Assembly (NCBI GenBank): GCA_910577675.1
Contig: CAJTOR010000018.1
Location: 1-64,000 of the forward strand
DNA length: 64,000 nucleotides
Reading direction: 5' to 3'
DNA from: an uncultured Lachnospiraceae bacterium
GTDB taxonomy: Bacteria; Bacillota; Clostridia; Lachnospirales; Lachnospiraceae
Positions 41,283-49,613 of this stretch are shown in pieces. Below the pieces are notes generated by a model, which was not told where the DNA came from, searched no databases, and saw only the letters and a program-made list of their open reading frames with translations. Position numbers and translations under genes: made by a program. Each line of letters starts with the position of its first letter. The first letter of the stretch is position 1.

Positions 41283-44108
41283 ATGGATATGCAGGAAAAA
41301 GGAAATGTAAGGGTGAGGGAGGACGACTATAAGCGTTATCAGGTAATTGCGGGGCTGGTGACGGATATCTTGTTTGAGTATGATTTTGCTACGGGACAGA
41401 TGTTAAATTGTATCTGTTCAAATGGGGAGTTTGGCGAATCGCGGTGGATGAAAAATCCGCGGGCGCGCCTCAGGGAAGAAATTTATCCGGGGGATCGGGG
41501 ACTGTTTGAACAGTTTATGGAAGATATTTGCAGCGGTAAGGAGCGGGTTTATGCAGAATTGCGTATGCGCCGTGTTACCGGAAAGTTTTATTGGACTGTT
41601 TTTGAGGGGAGAACCCTGCAGGGGAAGGGGGAACAGCCGGATCGTGTGGTGGGCAGGATCAAGCTGTTGTCGGAAGATGAAACAAGGGATGACCGTGAGT
41701 ATAATATGGAGCGGAGGGATTCGCTGACTAAGGTATTAAACCGCGCGAGCTGCGAGGAAATCCTGAAGACCTATTTCAGATCCAAACCGGAGGAGAATGC
41801 GGCGCTTATGCTGGTTGATATCGACGAATTTTTCCGGGTGAACCAGAAGATGGGACATGTCTTTGGCGACGAGGTATTGATCGAGGTTGCAAACGCCATC
41901 CTGCGCTCGCTGAATGAGTCGGATGAGTTGGGGCGGGCTGGCGGGGATACCTTCCTAGTGTGCATGAAGGGGGTAAAAGACCGCGCTGAGGTGGAGGAAC
42001 GCCTTTTACAGATGCGCAGGGCACTCTGTGGTATTTACATGGGTGAGCAGATTGATTATGAGCTTTCTGCGAGCGTTGGTGTCGCGATGTACCCGGAGGA
42101 TGGAAGAACCTATACAAAATTGTTTGAATGTGCCATGGAGGCGATAACCTGGGGAAAGCTAAATGCGAAGGGGGAAGATTATTTCTGGGATGCTTCCAGA
42201 AGGGAAGAGTACCGCGGATTGCGCCAGATGTCGGCTACAGTGGGCGGATATGACACTTATGATGATTCCCGTGTGGATGCCTATGACCCGTTTGGATATG
42301 AATTGATGGATCTGGCATTTCGGCTGATTGAGAACCAGCTTGATGCGGACAGCGCAATCAATCTGCTTTTGCACCGCGTGGCGGATGAGTATGATCTTTC
42401 CGGCATCGGCATCCGTGAGATATGCGAACAGCCTTATACCATGTGCCAGACCTATGAGTACCTGCGCAAGGATTATACGGTGTCCGGGCTCGGTGAGGTG
42501 AGGCAGGTGGATAAAAACCGCTGGGAGTGTTTTCGCGGCAGCTATGTGGACGGGTATGCCCTTTTTAGGGGAACGGCGCTTAAAGAGGGTATGTCACAGG
42601 AGTGGTTTAACGAGATGGGGTCGGTTTACACGCTGTTGCAGATCCCAATGTACCGCAGGAAAAAATTCATCGGATGTATCGATTTTTGTGATGCCTGCGA
42701 GAACCGGGAATGGAATTGCAGGGAGATACATACTTTAAAAATGTTCGGGCGCATTCTTACTGATTTCCTTTTTGGAATGCGGGATTTGGAGGAAACGACC
42801 GAGCAGGTGGAGCAGCTTTTGGAGCGTGACCCCATCACGGGGCTTTACCAGTACACTGTCTTTTTAAGAAAACTACAGCAGCTGATTGATGAGGGCGTGG
42901 ATGGCCAGCTCTGTATTGTTTCGTCGGACATCCGACATTTTAAGTACATCAATGAGAATTATGGGATCAGTGTCGGGGACGAGCTGCTGCGTTCCTTTGC
43001 GGAGGAACTGAGTGCCGCGAAAGGTACTCTGTTGCTTGCCACAAGGGTTTATTCTGACAATGTGGTCGCGGTAACGCGTGTGCCGAGTGAAATGGATCAC
43101 AAGAAGATTGGAAAAGTAATTATTGCTTTTAATGAGGCTTTTTCTGCAAAGGCGAGGAAGAGATTCCTGAATGGCAAATTAAATATTAATTCCGGTTATT
43201 ATTTGATTCGGGGCGGCGAGAAGGCTGAAACGGCGGTGTCCAATGCAAACATGGCAAGAAAAAGGGCGAAGGAGCCAGGTTTTGCAGGTACGGCGGTTAT
43301 GTTTGAGGAAAGTATGATCGAGAAGATCCGCAGGGAAGGGCAGCTGATTGACGAGCTCCCGAACGCGATCAGAAACCGTGAGTTGCAGATATATCTCCAG
43401 CCTAAGGTAAGTTGCAACGATGGTAAGATCATCGGTGCGGAAGCGCTTGTGCGCTGGCAGAAACCGGATGGCAGCTTTCATTATCCGGATGAGTTCATCC
43501 CGGTCTTTGAGCGCAACGGCAATATTATCGAGTTGGATTACCATGTTTACCGCGAGGGGTTTTCCTGGTTGAAAAGGCGGATTGATGCGGGTCTTGAAGC
43601 TGTGCCAATCTCCATGAATGTTTCCAGGTTCCATCTGCGCGATAACAAGATTCTTACATATATTAAAGAGCTGATAGATGAGTATCAGGTTCCTGTACAA
43701 TACCTTGAGTTTGAGCTGACGGAGAATCTGTATATTGAAAATACGGATCATGTAATCCCAATGATTATAGAGCTGCGCCAAATGGGCATCAAGGTGTCGA
43801 TGGATGATTTCGGTTCAGGCTTTTCATCGCTAAATGTCCTTAACGACCTGCCGATCGACGTGATTAAGCTCGACAAGGTTTTTATGAAGAAGGCGGGATT
43901 GAGGGAAGGGGATAAGACTATTATCTCCTGTGTTGTGGAGATGGCAAAAAAGCTTCATATCACGGTGCTTTGCGAGGGGGTTGAGAACGCGGATCAGGAT
44001 CAGTTTTTGAGGGGGATCGGCTGTGATATTATCCAGGGCTATTATTATGGAAAGCCGATGCCGGTTTCCGAGTTTGAGGAATTGCTCGACGGGGGCGGTA
44101 ACATTTAG
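41283..44108 (+). CDS. Cyclic-di-GMP phosphodiesterase: GGDEF-GAF-GGDEF-EAL protein
   Basis: This 941-residue cytoplasmic protein, with no membrane helix seen, has a PAS-like N-terminus (about 10-120) and a first GGDEF domain (about 135-300) whose active-site motif reads AGGDTF. A GAF-like region (about 345-500) follows, then a second GGDEF-like domain (about 510-670) in which the loop is VYSDNV. An intact EAL domain (about 680-941) closes it. The EAL motifs are GAEALVRW (Glu720), ELTENLY, SMDDFGSGFSSL and CEGVENADQ. Both cyclase sites are degenerate, so the expected activity is hydrolysis of c-di-GMP, perhaps with GTP or c-di-GMP sensed by the GGDEF domains (inference). The ATG at 41283 lacks a strong ribosome site. 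It is transcribed alone between yfcE and thl. Confidence 0.88.
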   Translation: MDMQEKGNVRVREDDYKRYQVIAGLVTDILFEYDFATGQMLNCICSNGEFGESRWMKNPRARLREEIYPGDRGLFEQFMEDICSGKERVYAELRMRRVTGKFYWTVFEGRTLQGKGEQPDRVVGRIKLLSEDETRDDREYNMERRDSLTKVLNRASCEEILKTYFRSKPEENAALMLVDIDEFFRVNQKMGHVFGDEVLIEVANAILRSLNESDELGRAGGDTFLVCMKGVKDRAEVEERLLQMRRALCGIYMGEQIDYELSASVGVAMYPEDGRTYTKLFECAMEAITWGKLNAKGEDYFWDASRREEYRGLRQMSATVGGYDTYDDSRVDAYDPFGYELMDLAFRLIENQLDADSAINLLLHRVADEYDLSGIGIREICEQPYTMCQTYEYLRKDYTVSGLGEVRQVDKNRWECFRGSYVDGYALFRGTALKEGMSQEWFNEMGSVYTLLQIPMYRRKKFIGCIDFCDACENREWNCREIHTLKMFGRILTDFLFGMRDLEETTEQVEQLLERDPITGLYQYTVFLRKLQQLIDEGVDGQLCIVSSDIRHFKYINENYGISVGDELLRSFAEELSAAKGTLLLATRVYSDNVVAVTRVPSEMDHKKIGKVIIAFNEAFSAKARKRFLNGKLNINSGYYLIRGGEKAETAVSNANMARKRAKEPGFAGTAVMFEESMIEKIRREGQLIDELPNAIRNRELQIYLQPKVSCNDGKIIGAEALVRWQKPDGSFHYPDEFIPVFERNGNIIELDYHVYREGFSWLKRRIDAGLEAVPISMNVSRFHLRDNKILTYIKELIDEYQVPVQYLEFELTENLYIENTDHVIPMIIELRQMGIKVSMDDFGSGFSSLNVLNDLPIDVIKLDKVFMKKAGLREGDKTIISCVVEMAKKLHITVLCEGVENADQDQFLRGIGCDIIQGYYYGKPMPVSEFEELLDGGGNI

Positions 44109-44156
44109 GACAGGGTTTGATTGCCAGCTTTGCTAAGAAAATAGATTGATAAAAAT

Positions 44157-44185
44157 TTGACAAACGACAGAAAAAATGGTATGCT
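44157..44185 (+). promoter_or_regulatory. Sigma-A promoter for the butyryl-CoA cluster
   Basis: TTGACA (44157-44162) and TATGCT (44180-44185) are 17 bases apart, 40 bases before the thl start. No other clear promoter was found between thl and etfA. Confidence 0.75.
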
Positions 44186-44225
44186 ATTACCATGGTTTTA
44201 TGTAAATTAAAAGGAGGACAAGAAA

Positions 44226-45410
44226 ATGTCAAAAAAGGTTGTTTTAGCAGGCGCATGCCGTACCGCGATCGGCACGATGGGCGGTTCTCTCTCCACGACA
44301 CCGGCGGCAGAACTCGGTGCGATCGTGATTAAGGAGGCGCTCAACCGTGCGGGGGTTAAGCCGGAGCAGGTGGATCAAGTGTACATGGGCTGCGTTATCC
44401 AGGCAGGGCTCGGTCAGAATGTGGCTCGCCAGGCATCCATCAAGGCGGGGCTTCCGATCGAGGTTCCGGCTGTGACGATGAATGTCGTTTGCGGTTCAGG
44501 TCTTAACTGCGTCAATCAGGCGGCACAGATGATTATGGCAGGGGATGCCGACATCGTAGTGGCAGGCGGTATGGAGAACATGTCGATGGCTCCTTACGCG
44601 GTGCCGCAGGCCCGCTTTGGCTACCGCATGAACAACGGCACCTTAGTGGACACGATGATTAAGGATGCGCTCTGGGATGCATTCAATGATTACCATATGA
44701 TCACGACCGCGGACAATATCTGCCGCGAGTGGGGTCTTACCCGCGAGGAGCTTGACGAGTTCGCCTTAAAGAGCCAGAAGAAGGCGGAAGCGGCGCAGGC
44801 TTCCGGCGCATTCGAGAATGAGATCGTGCCGGTTATGGTAAAGAAAAAGAAGGAAATGGTTGAGTTTAAGGTGGACGAGGGACCGCGTCCTGGTTCCACG
44901 ATCGAGGGTCTTGCGAAGCTGCGCCCGATCAATCCGGACGGCTTTGTAACCGCAGGAAACGCTTCCGGCATCAATGACGGCGCGGCTGCGATTGTTGTGA
45001 TGAGCGAGGAGAAGGCGAAGGAGCTCGGCGTTAAGCCGATGGCAACTTTTGTTGCCGGCGCGCTTGCGGGCGTTCGTCCGGAAGTTATGGGGATTGGTCC
45101 GGTTGCCTCCACGAAGAAGGTTCTCGAAAAGACCGGAATGAAGATTACGGATTTCGACATTATCGAGGCAAACGAGGCATTTGCGGCGCAGTCCGTTGCG
45201 GTTGGCAAGGATCTTGGCATCGATGTGGATAAGCAGCTTAACCCGAACGGCGGCGCGATTGCGCTCGGCCATCCGGTTGGTGCTTCCGGCTGCCGCATTC
45301 TTGTCACACTGCTTCACGAGATGCAGGCGAAGGGTGCAAAGACCGGTCTTGCAACGCTTTGCATCGGCGGCGGCATGGGCTGCTCGACAATCGTAAAGAT
45401 TGAGGATTGA
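44226..45410 (+). CDS. thl: Acetyl-CoA acetyltransferase (thiolase)
   Basis: This 394-residue biosynthetic thiolase condenses two acetyl-CoA to acetoacetyl-CoA, the first step of butyrate synthesis. The acyl-accepting Cys is in MNVVCGSGLNCV near residue 88. The conserved NEAFAAQSVA, the catalytic His in GGAIALGHPVGASG and the second Cys in LCIGGGMGCS are all present. The length is normal. The ATG at 44226 follows AAGGAGG. It heads the cluster under the promoter at 44157-44185. Confidence 0.96.
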   Translation: MSKKVVLAGACRTAIGTMGGSLSTTPAAELGAIVIKEALNRAGVKPEQVDQVYMGCVIQAGLGQNVARQASIKAGLPIEVPAVTMNVVCGSGLNCVNQAAQMIMAGDADIVVAGGMENMSMAPYAVPQARFGYRMNNGTLVDTMIKDALWDAFNDYHMITTADNICREWGLTREELDEFALKSQKKAEAAQASGAFENEIVPVMVKKKKEMVEFKVDEGPRPGSTIEGLAKLRPINPDGFVTAGNASGINDGAAAIVVMSEEKAKELGVKPMATFVAGALAGVRPEVMGIGPVASTKKVLEKTGMKITDFDIIEANEAFAAQSVAVGKDLGIDVDKQLNPNGGAIALGHPVGASGCRILVTLLHEMQAKGAKTGLATLCIGGGMGCSTIVKIED

Positions 45411-45417
45411 ATGAATG

Positions 45418-45531
45418 TAGGAGGGGTTGGGAAGTGACCCCTCTTGCATAGTAGGGTGCGATGGCTGCTCCGCGTAAGATTTTACGGCTTTTTAGCCTGG
45501 CGCGGAGTGTTGTCATGTGACTGTCCTGAGG
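45418..45531. repeat. Family B-related repeat in the thl-crt gap
   Basis: The short hairpin GAGGGGT (45421-45427) / ACCCCTC (45437-45443) is followed by GCATAG and GCGATGGCTGCTCCGCG, as in the family B repeat at 4.3-4.6 kb. CTCCGCG (45468-45474) pairs with CGCGGAG (45501-45507) around a long loop. Compared with the 4341 copy (AAGGGGT / ACCCCTT), the first stem shows a compensating base change. It is inside the transcription unit. Confidence 0.65.
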
Positions 45532-45590
45532 GGATGAGTAAGTAGAAAATATGCATATGCTGTATGGGCAGGTGCAGAAAGAGGTTTGTG

Positions 45591-46382
45591 ATGGAATTTA
45601 TTAAGTATGAGGTGGAGGGCGCGGTGGCGACGATCACAATCGACCGCCAGAAAGCCCTGAACGCGCTGAACAGCCAGGTGCTTGACGAACTTTCTGAAAC
45701 ACTTGATGCGGTTGACCTTAATGTGGTGCGCGCGATAATCCTGACGGGTGCCGGCGAGAAGTCCTTTGTTGCGGGTGCGGACATCGGGGAGATGAGCACG
45801 CTCACAAAGGCGGAGGGCGAGGCATTCGGGAAGAAGGGCAACGATGTGTTCCGCAGGCTTGAAACCTTCCCGGTTCCGGTGATTGCGGCAGTGAATGGTT
45901 TTGCGCTCGGCGGCGGCTGTGAGATCGCAATGAGCTGCGATATCCGCATCTGTTCCGAGAACGCGGTGTTCGGGCAGCCGGAAGTCGGGCTTGGCATTAC
46001 ACCGGGGTTTGGCGGCACCCAGAGGCTTGCCCGCATTATTAGTGTCGGCAAGGCGAAAGAGATGATCTACAGTGCCCGCAACATTAAGGCGGACGAGGCT
46101 TACCGCATTGGTCTGGTAAACAATGTATATCCGCTTGAGGAACTGATCCCGGCGGCAAAGAAGCTTGCTTCCATTATTGCAGCAAACGCACCGATCGCGG
46201 TGAGAAACTGCAAGAAGGCGATCAACGATGGTCTGCAGGTGGATATGGACGCGGCGATCGTAGTTGAGGAGAAGCTCTTTGGCGACTGCTTCGAAACCGA
46301 GGACCAGAAAGCCGGTATGGCAAATTTCCTTGAGAAAGATAAAGAAAAGAAGCTGAAGGTGGTTCCGTTTAAAAACTGCTAG
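45591..46382 (+). CDS. crt: 3-hydroxybutyryl-CoA dehydratase (crotonase)
   Basis: This 263-residue crotonase-family enzyme removes water from 3-hydroxybutyryl-CoA to give crotonyl-CoA. The oxyanion-hole region is AGADIGEM, then the signature NGFALGGGCEIAMSCD is present. The catalytic Glu residues fall in ALGGGCEIA and GQPEVGLGITPGFGGTQ. The ATG at 45591 follows AGAAAGAGG. The frame is open to 45564 but without a ribosome site. It lies second in the cluster, separated from thl by a repeat-bearing 180-base gap. Confidence 0.95.
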   Translation: MEFIKYEVEGAVATITIDRQKALNALNSQVLDELSETLDAVDLNVVRAIILTGAGEKSFVAGADIGEMSTLTKAEGEAFGKKGNDVFRRLETFPVPVIAAVNGFALGGGCEIAMSCDIRICSENAVFGQPEVGLGITPGFGGTQRLARIISVGKAKEMIYSARNIKADEAYRIGLVNNVYPLEELIPAAKKLASIIAANAPIAVRNCKKAINDGLQVDMDAAIVVEEKLFGDCFETEDQKAGMANFLEKDKEKKLKVVPFKNC

Positions 46383-46618
46383 GAACTTAAAAAACAGTAT
46401 GTGCCCGTACAGTACCCCAGAGGGATTTATGGGAGCGGAGCGGACAGAAATGCCTCTGCCGGTTAAGGGTACGGGGAGGGCACATACGGAACTAAAAAAA
46501 CAGTATGTGCCCGTACAGTACCCCAGAGGGATTTATGGGAGCGGAAGCGGACAGAAATGCCTCTGCCGGTTAAGGGTACGGGGAGGGCACATACGGAACT
46601 TTAAATAGGAGGATTTTA
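46383..46618. repeat. Structured intergenic repeat family A, locus 3 (tandem duplicate)
   Basis: Two units, 106-107 bases apart, fill the crt-hbd gap. Each has outer arms GTATGTGCCC (46397-46406; 46503-46512) and GGGCACATAC (46478-46487; 46585-46594), and an inner stem CAGAGGGATTT (46418-46428) with AAATGCCTCTG (46448-46458) in the first unit. The loop carries GGGAGCGGAGCGGACAG; the second unit has one extra A there. The block runs from the crt stop codon to the hbd ribosome site, inside the metabolic operon. Confidence 0.85.
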
Positions 46619-46621
46619 GAA

Positions 46622-47461
46622 ATGAAAGTTGGTATTATTGGTGCCGGCACGATGGGAGCCGGGATTGCCCAGGCATTTGCGATGACGGACGGATACGAAG
46701 TATGCTTATGCGATATCAAGCAGGAATTTGCCGACGGCGGCAAGAACAGGATCTTAAAGAACCTCAACTTCCTTGTAGGCAAGGAAAAGATCACGCAGGA
46801 GAAGGCGGATGCCATCGCTGCGAAAATTGCGACCGGGCTTAAAGATATCTGCACGGACTGCGACCTTGTAATCGAGGTAGCGCCGGAGAATATGCAGATC
46901 AAGAAGACAACGTTCAAGGAATTGCAGGATATCGTAAAACCGGACTGCATCTTTGCAACCAATACATCATCCCTCTCCATCACCGAGATCGGCGCGGGGC
47001 TTGACCGTCCGATGATCGGTATGCATTTCTTCAACCCGGCAGACCGCATGAAACTTGTCGAGGTGATTGCGGGCGAGAACACACCGGCAGAACTTGTGGA
47101 GAAGATTAAGTCCATCGCTGCGGAGATCGGCAAGACACCGGTTGAGGTAAAAGAGGCTCCGGGTTTTGTAGTAAACCGCATCCTTATCCCGATGATCAAC
47201 GAGGCAATCGGCATCTATGCGGACGGTATCGCAAGCGTTTCGGATATCGACGAGGCGATGAAGCTTGGCGCTTCCCACCCGATGGGACCGCTCGCTTTGG
47301 GCGATTTGGTTGGTCTTGATATCGTGCTCGCGATCATGGAAGTACTGCAGAACGAAACCGGGGATCCAAAATACCGCCCGCATCCGCTGCTTCGCAAGAT
47401 GGTGCGCGCAGGCAAGCTCGGAAAGAAGACCGGCAAGGGCTTCTACGATTATTCCAAATAG
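46622..47461 (+). CDS. hbd: 3-hydroxybutyryl-CoA dehydrogenase
   Basis: This 279-residue NAD(P)H-dependent enzyme reduces acetoacetyl-CoA to (S)-3-hydroxybutyryl-CoA. The dinucleotide-binding GIIGAGTMGAGIAQ is at the N-terminus. The catalytic His is in MIGMHFFNPADRM, and the Glu/Asn partners follow in the VKEAPGFVVNRILIPM region. The length matches clostridial Hbd. The ATG at 46622 follows TAGGAGGA, which is the end of a family A repeat. It may be expressed by read-through of that repeat. Confidence 0.96.
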   Translation: MKVGIIGAGTMGAGIAQAFAMTDGYEVCLCDIKQEFADGGKNRILKNLNFLVGKEKITQEKADAIAAKIATGLKDICTDCDLVIEVAPENMQIKKTTFKELQDIVKPDCIFATNTSSLSITEIGAGLDRPMIGMHFFNPADRMKLVEVIAGENTPAELVEKIKSIAAEIGKTPVEVKEAPGFVVNRILIPMINEAIGIYADGIASVSDIDEAMKLGASHPMGPLALGDLVGLDIVLAIMEVLQNETGDPKYRPHPLLRKMVRAGKLGKKTGKGFYDYSK

Positions 47462-47522
47462 TTTTGGGTGATCCGGCACGCGGTTTTTATCTTCCGCAGG
47501 GAAGAACATAGCAAAAGTTTGG

Positions 47523-47562
47523 GCGGGATTTATACCGGATGGCAAACGGGCGTAAATCCCGC
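47523..47562. other. Perfect 10-bp inverted repeat between hbd and bcd
   Basis: GCGGGATTTA (47523-47532) and TAAATCCCGC (47553-47562) flank a 20-base loop. It has no T-run and lies 34 bases before the bcd start, so it may modulate mRNA stability or translation of bcd. Confidence 0.6.
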
Positions 47563-47595
47563 AAACGTAAATAAATTTATGGAGGAATGAAGATC

Positions 47596-48762
47596 ATGGA
47601 TTTTACGTTAAGTAAAGAGCATGAAATGGCGAGATCCCTGTTCCGGGAGTTCGCTGAAAAAGAGGTTAAGCCTCTTGCAATCGAGGTGGATGAGACCGAG
47701 GAATTTCCGGTGGAAACCGTGAAAAAAATGGCAAAGGCCGGTTTTCTTGGCATCCCGATCCCGAAGGAGTACGGCGGACAGGGCTGCGACGTTTTGACCT
47801 ACGCAATGTGCGTGGAGGAGCTTGCAAAAGTTTGCGGCACGACCTCCATTATCGTATCCGCACACACCTCCCTGTGCTGTGACCCGATCTTGACCTATGG
47901 CACGGAGGAGCAGAAGCAGAAGTACTTACCGGATCTGGCAAGCGGCAGGAAGATCGGCGCATTCGGCCTGACCGAGCCGGGTGCCGGCACGGACGCACAG
48001 GGGCAGCAGACCAAGGCAGTGCTTGACGGTGACGAGTGGGTATTGAACGGCTCGAAGATTTTCATTACAAACGGCAAGCAGGCGGATGTATATATCGTGA
48101 TTGCAGTTACCGGCACGGTGGAAAAGAACGGCAGGAAGTCCAAGGAAATTTCCGCGTTTATCGTGGAGAAGGGCACACCGGGCTTCACTTTTGGCACAAA
48201 GGAAAAGAAGATGGGTATCCGCGGCTCCTCCACCTACGAGCTGATTTTTACGGACTGCCGCATCCCTAAGGAAAATCTTTTAGGACAGAAGGGCAAGGGC
48301 TTCGGTATCGCAATGCACACGCTCGACGGCGGGCGTATCGGTGTTGCGGCACAGGCGCTCGGTATCGGCGAGGGCGCGCTTGACCGCACGGTTGCTTACG
48401 TAAAAGAAAGAAAGCAGTTTGGTCGCACAATCGCACAGTTCCAGAACACCCAGTTCCAGCTTGCCAACATGGCAACGCAGGCACAGGCTGCCCAGCTTCT
48501 TGTTTACCGCGCTGCGCGCATGAAGGATCAGTACGCGAAGGATCACAAGACTTCCTACAGTGTGGAGGCTGCCCAGGCAAAGCTTTACGCGGCGGAGATG
48601 GCGATGGATGTCACCACGAAGGCTGTCCAGCTTCACGGCGGTTACGGCTACACGAGGGAGTACGAGGTTGAGCGCATGATGCGCGACGCGAAGATCACCG
48701 AGATCTACGAAGGTACCAGCGAGGTTCAGCGTATGGTTATCAGCGGCGCGCTGTTGAAATAG
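47596..48762 (+). CDS. bcd: Butyryl-CoA dehydrogenase
   Basis: This 388-residue FAD enzyme of the acyl-CoA dehydrogenase family catalyses NADH- and ferredoxin-linked reduction of crotonyl-CoA to butyryl-CoA as part of the Bcd-EtfAB bifurcating complex. The FAD-binding GAFGLTEPGAGTDA, the RKQFGRTIAQFQ block and the catalytic Glu in MRDAKITEIYEGTSEVQ are intact. The ATG at 47587 directly abuts GGAGG, so the ATG at 47596, which begins the family's MDFTLSKEHE, is taken as the start. etfB follows. Confidence 0.95.
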   Translation: MDFTLSKEHEMARSLFREFAEKEVKPLAIEVDETEEFPVETVKKMAKAGFLGIPIPKEYGGQGCDVLTYAMCVEELAKVCGTTSIIVSAHTSLCCDPILTYGTEEQKQKYLPDLASGRKIGAFGLTEPGAGTDAQGQQTKAVLDGDEWVLNGSKIFITNGKQADVYIVIAVTGTVEKNGRKSKEISAFIVEKGTPGFTFGTKEKKMGIRGSSTYELIFTDCRIPKENLLGQKGKGFGIAMHTLDGGRIGVAAQALGIGEGALDRTVAYVKERKQFGRTIAQFQNTQFQLANMATQAQAAQLLVYRAARMKDQYAKDHKTSYSVEAAQAKLYAAEMAMDVTTKAVQLHGGYGYTREYEVERMMRDAKITEIYEGTSEVQRMVISGALLK

Positions 48763-48804
48763 GTGGAGCGCCATATCAAATATAAAATAAGGAGTGAAAA
48801 TACA

Positions 48805-49587
48805 ATGAAAATCGTTGTTTGTATTAAGCAGGTTCCGGATACAAAGGGCGGCGTGAAGTTCAATCCGGACGGGACGCTTGACAGGGCTTCCATGATGACA
48901 ATTATGAACCCGGACGACAAGGCGGGGCTTGAGGCGGCACTTAGGCTTAAAGATGAGTACGGCGCGGAAGTTACTGTGCTGACAATGGGTCTGCCAAAGG
49001 CGGAGGAAGTACTCCGCGAGGCGATCGCGATGGGCGCGGATAAGGGCGTGCTTGTCACCGACCGCGTGCTTGGCGGTGCGGATACCTGGGCAACTTCCCA
49101 GACGCTTGCAGGAGCGCTGCGCAATATGGAATATGACCTTATCATCACCGGAAGGCAGGCGATCGACGGTGATACCGCACAGGTTGGTCCGCAGATTTCG
49201 GAGCACCTTAATATCCCGGTAATCTCCTATGCCCAGAACTTAAAAGTAGAGGGTGATTCCGTGATCGTGGAGCGCCAGTTCGATGACAGATACCATGTGT
49301 TAAAGGCAAAGATGCCGTGCCTGATTACGGCGCTCGCAGAATTAAACGAGCCGAGATACATGACACCGGGCGGAATCTTTGATGCGTACAAGGCGGAGAT
49401 CACCGTATGGGGCAGGGCGGATCTTAAAGATGTAGAGGATTCAAACCTCGGTCTTAAAGGTTCCCCGACGCAGATTGCGAAGGCTTCCGATAAGGTAAGG
49501 AAGGGCAGCGGCGAGGTCGTTACGCTTGACCCGGCTGAGGCTGCAAGCTACATTACCGGCAAGCTCGCAGAAAAGCATGTCATCTAA
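48805..49587 (+). CDS. etfB: Electron transfer flavoprotein subunit beta
   Basis: This 260-residue subunit binds AMP/FAD and works with EtfA as partner of Bcd in electron bifurcation from NADH to ferredoxin. The family start VVCIKQVPDT, the DEYGAEVTVLTMG block and the EtfB signature in VIVERQFDDRYHVLKAKMP (in part) are present. The frame is open upstream to 48763, but the ATG at 48805 after AAGGAG is the family start. It lies 42 bases behind bcd and 26 bases ahead of etfA. Confidence 0.95.
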   Translation: MKIVVCIKQVPDTKGGVKFNPDGTLDRASMMTIMNPDDKAGLEAALRLKDEYGAEVTVLTMGLPKAEEVLREAIAMGADKGVLVTDRVLGGADTWATSQTLAGALRNMEYDLIITGRQAIDGDTAQVGPQISEHLNIPVISYAQNLKVEGDSVIVERQFDDRYHVLKAKMPCLITALAELNEPRYMTPGGIFDAYKAEITVWGRADLKDVEDSNLGLKGSPTQIAKASDKVRKGSGEVVTLDPAEAASYITGKLAEKHVI

Positions 49588-49613
49588 TATTTTGGATAAA
49601 TGGAGGCTGAACA

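Noticed and set aside
48280..49206. 308-residue minus-strand frame opposite bcd and etfB.
   Set aside because: Antisense to well-conserved genes, and no start signal.
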